Source: Nitrososphaerota archaeon (GTDB lineage: Archaea; Thermoproteota; Nitrososphaeria; Nitrososphaerales; Nitrosopumilaceae). Taken from it: a stretch of DNA of 64,000 nucleotides. Below, in pieces: positions 62,726 to 64,000 of the stretch. Location: NCBI GenBank assembly GCA_026708305.1, contig JAPOVD010000006.1:1-64000 (forward strand), read 5' to 3'. Below the pieces are notes generated by a model. It searched no databases. It worked only from the letters and a program-made list of their open reading frames with translations, and had not been told where the DNA came from. The stretch's first letter is position 1. Every line of letters starts with the position of its first letter. The translations under genes and the position numbers were made by a program.

Positions 62726-64000
62726 TATTGACTAAATAATAAATCTTTGTTAATAAGTTCTTGTGCATCCTTTATAGCTTCATTAAAACGTGTCATTTTT
62801 TTCCATTCCCCTACTGCGTCTGGATCTGAACCAGTGATTTTTTCTTTTGCTTCGTGTATGTGAATTAAAGTTGGTAGATTCACGCATTGGCCTACTAAGA
62901 TTGCATCTCCCACATTTAATGAAGTTAATTGTGAAATAAGATCTTTGCTTATTGATTCTACTGCATATGCTATTTGCCTTTGATCATCTTCTTGAATTAT
63001 TTTCATTATTGCAAATGAACCAATTTGACTTAATACATTTGAATCTATATTTCTAGGTCTTTGTGATACTATTCCTATTCCGAGACCGAATTTTCTTCCT
63101 TCTCTAGCAATTTTTGAAGCCCAGTATTTAGCATGCGTATCTTCAAATTTCGGTATAAATACATGAGCTTCTTCAATTATTACAAAAACAGGTGAACTAA
63201 ACCTAAATTTTCTATGTTTTTTTTTAGAATTGTTAACTATTGTTGATAATTTTTTGTCTAATAGTAATTCTTGCAAATAATAAGCTACTACCACATTAGC
63301 TTGTTTCTCACTAAATCCGGAAATATTTAAAATGTTTATTCTAAATTCTTTAATTAAACTAATAGGATCTATTATGTCCGGATCCAATATGTCTGAAAAC
63401 CTGTGCCGCGCATCGTCTATTTTATCGCATACTCTATCTGCGGAATGTCTATCTTCTTTTCTTTCTGGATTTGCACCAACAAATTCTACCTGCTTGTATA
63501 ATTCATTCCAAAATTCCTTAGATTCTTTTACATTTTGTGTAAATGCAAGTCTTAGAATTCTTTGTTGTACATCAGCATTCTCTCTGATCTCCAAAATATC
63601 AGCTAAAGTACTTGAATCCAATAATCTTGGATTTATCTTTGCATCCATAATATTCATTTTTTTTATATTCAAATTATTGTAGTCGTTATGATAATCAAAA
63701 ATTATTAACGTGCCATTCAATTTTGCTATTTCTTTAGCTATTATTGCTATCAAATTGCTTTTTCCCATTCCTGTCATCGCTAATATTCCAAAATGCCTAG
63801 TTACTATTTTGTTAATATTTATCTTCAATTCTATTTTGGGATTACGAAGTAATGTTCCGATCTTTGCCCAAGATGAATTAGCAGGGTTAAATACATCTTC
63901 CAAATCATATTTTGTAGCTTCTAATATCTGTGTACCGGGAAATGGAGGTATTGATGGTATTACAACATTACCTTTCTTCAAACCTGATAAAAATCCTAAA
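62725..64000 (-). CDS. herA: DNA double-strand break repair helicase HerA (5' end outside window)
   Basis: HerA is a hexameric ATPase that pairs with the nuclease NurA in end resection. Walker A is MTGMGKSNL and Walker B is VFVIIEEAHVF; GREGRKFGLGIGIVSQRP-like residues and the arginine-rich region follow. The frame is open to the right edge (LGFLSGLKKGN before residue 1 of the visible ATG/TTG candidates), so the N-terminal HAS barrel is cut off by the window end. It precedes mre11 with a 1-base overlap. NurA is not next to rad50 here. Confidence 0.92.
   Translation of the reverse strand, partial: LGFLSGLKKGNVVIPSIPPFPGTQILEATKYDLEDVFNPANSSWAKIGTLLRNPKIELKININKIVTRHFGILAMTGMGKSNLIAIIAKEIAKLNGTLIIFDYHNDYNNLNIKKMNIMDAKINPRLLDSSTLADILEIRENADVQQRILRLAFTQNVKESKEFWNELYKQVEFVGANPERKEDRHSADRVCDKIDDARHRFSDILDPDIIDPISLIKEFRINILNISGFSEKQANVVVAYYLQELLLDKKLSTIVNNSKKKHRKFRFSSPVFVIIEEAHVFIPKFEDTHAKYWASKIAREGRKFGLGIGIVSQRPRNIDSNVLSQIGSFAIMKIIQEDDQRQIAYAVESISKDLISQLTSLNVGDAILVGQCVNLPTLIHIHEAKEKITGSDPDAVGEWKKMTRFNEAIKDAQELINKDLLFSQ

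Overview
This window looks like chromosome from an ammonia-oxidising archaeon of the Nitrososphaerota (Thaumarchaeota), most likely a low-G+C marine relative of Nitrosopumilus; base composition is roughly 30% G+C by eye. The assignment rests on a eukaryote-type DNA topoisomerase IB, an RPC34-like RNA polymerase III-type subunit, a degenerate FtsZ-like protein, archaeal ribosomal proteins (S30e, L21e, L39e, L31e, L15e), and an ADP-forming acyl-CoA synthetase beside an enoyl-CoA hydratase, as in the thaumarchaeal 3-hydroxypropionate/4-hydroxybutyrate carbon-fixation cycle. No amo, transposase, phage or CRISPR gene is present. The genome is very compact: gaps are usually below 100 bases, none exceeds 300, and many neighbours overlap by 1 to 47 bases. 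The longest gaps (about 160-175 bases, at 13657-13817, 16759-16931 and 27738-27905) hold A/T-rich promoter or convergent 3'-end sequence and no RNA gene that I can see.

Layout. 1-4756: RNA metabolism (RPC34-like end, FtsJ-type methyltransferase, Trm1, RNase HII, fibrillarin and Nop5). 4828-6547: pyrimidine synthesis (PyrD/PyrK). 6572-8311 and 17260-18834: two paralogous radical SAM enzymes, candidate tetraether-lipid (GDGT) ring synthases. 8355-11997: information-processing run S30e, RadA, L21e, RpoF, DUF655, KsgA, HemK-like. 12014-16758: isocitrate-dehydrogenase family enzyme, tRNA-Ser(GCT), small proteins, an unrecognised 406-residue protein, intron-containing tRNA-Met and topoisomerase IB. 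18916-24562: VIT-type metal transporter, LarB, malate dehydrogenase, LarC, LarE and a cysteine desulfurase, i.e. the nickel-pincer cofactor pathway without LarA.

24569-33758: TatA, a UbiE-type methyltransferase, proteasome alpha, glutamate dehydrogenase, the two carbon-fixation genes, IscA, DnaG, and two flavin-cofactor enzymes (RbkR-type riboflavin kinase and RibL-type FAD synthase). 33785-43895 is a minus-strand block for lysine and arginine synthesis on the LysW carrier protein: argG, lysW2, argX, lysY, lysZ, lysJ, an Lrp regulator, homocitrate synthase, lysW1, lysX, lysK, then diphthine synthase. Two LysW carriers, both too short for ordinary ORF calling, are present; the one beside homocitrate synthase ends in Gln instead of the expected Glu. 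43988-51935: a NitT/TauT-type ABC transporter, an MFS carrier, a methionine synthase split over two genes, and a candidate methylenetetrahydrofolate reductase.

52004-64000: Nudix hydrolase, L39e-L31e, FtsZ-like protein, tRNA methylthiotransferase, fumarase/aspartase, SerA, L15e, a redoxin, a small HEAT-repeat protein resembling half of deoxyhypusine hydroxylase, and the Rad50-Mre11-HerA repair cluster, whose HerA runs off the right edge. Leads most worth following: the Gln-ended LysW, the half-DOHH HEAT protein, the NPN-cofactor genes joined to a cysteine desulfurase, the 11-nt tRNA-Met intron at a non-canonical site, a perfect palindrome in the radA promoter, helix-turn-helix-like regions on both flavin enzymes, and the two radical SAM paralogs.
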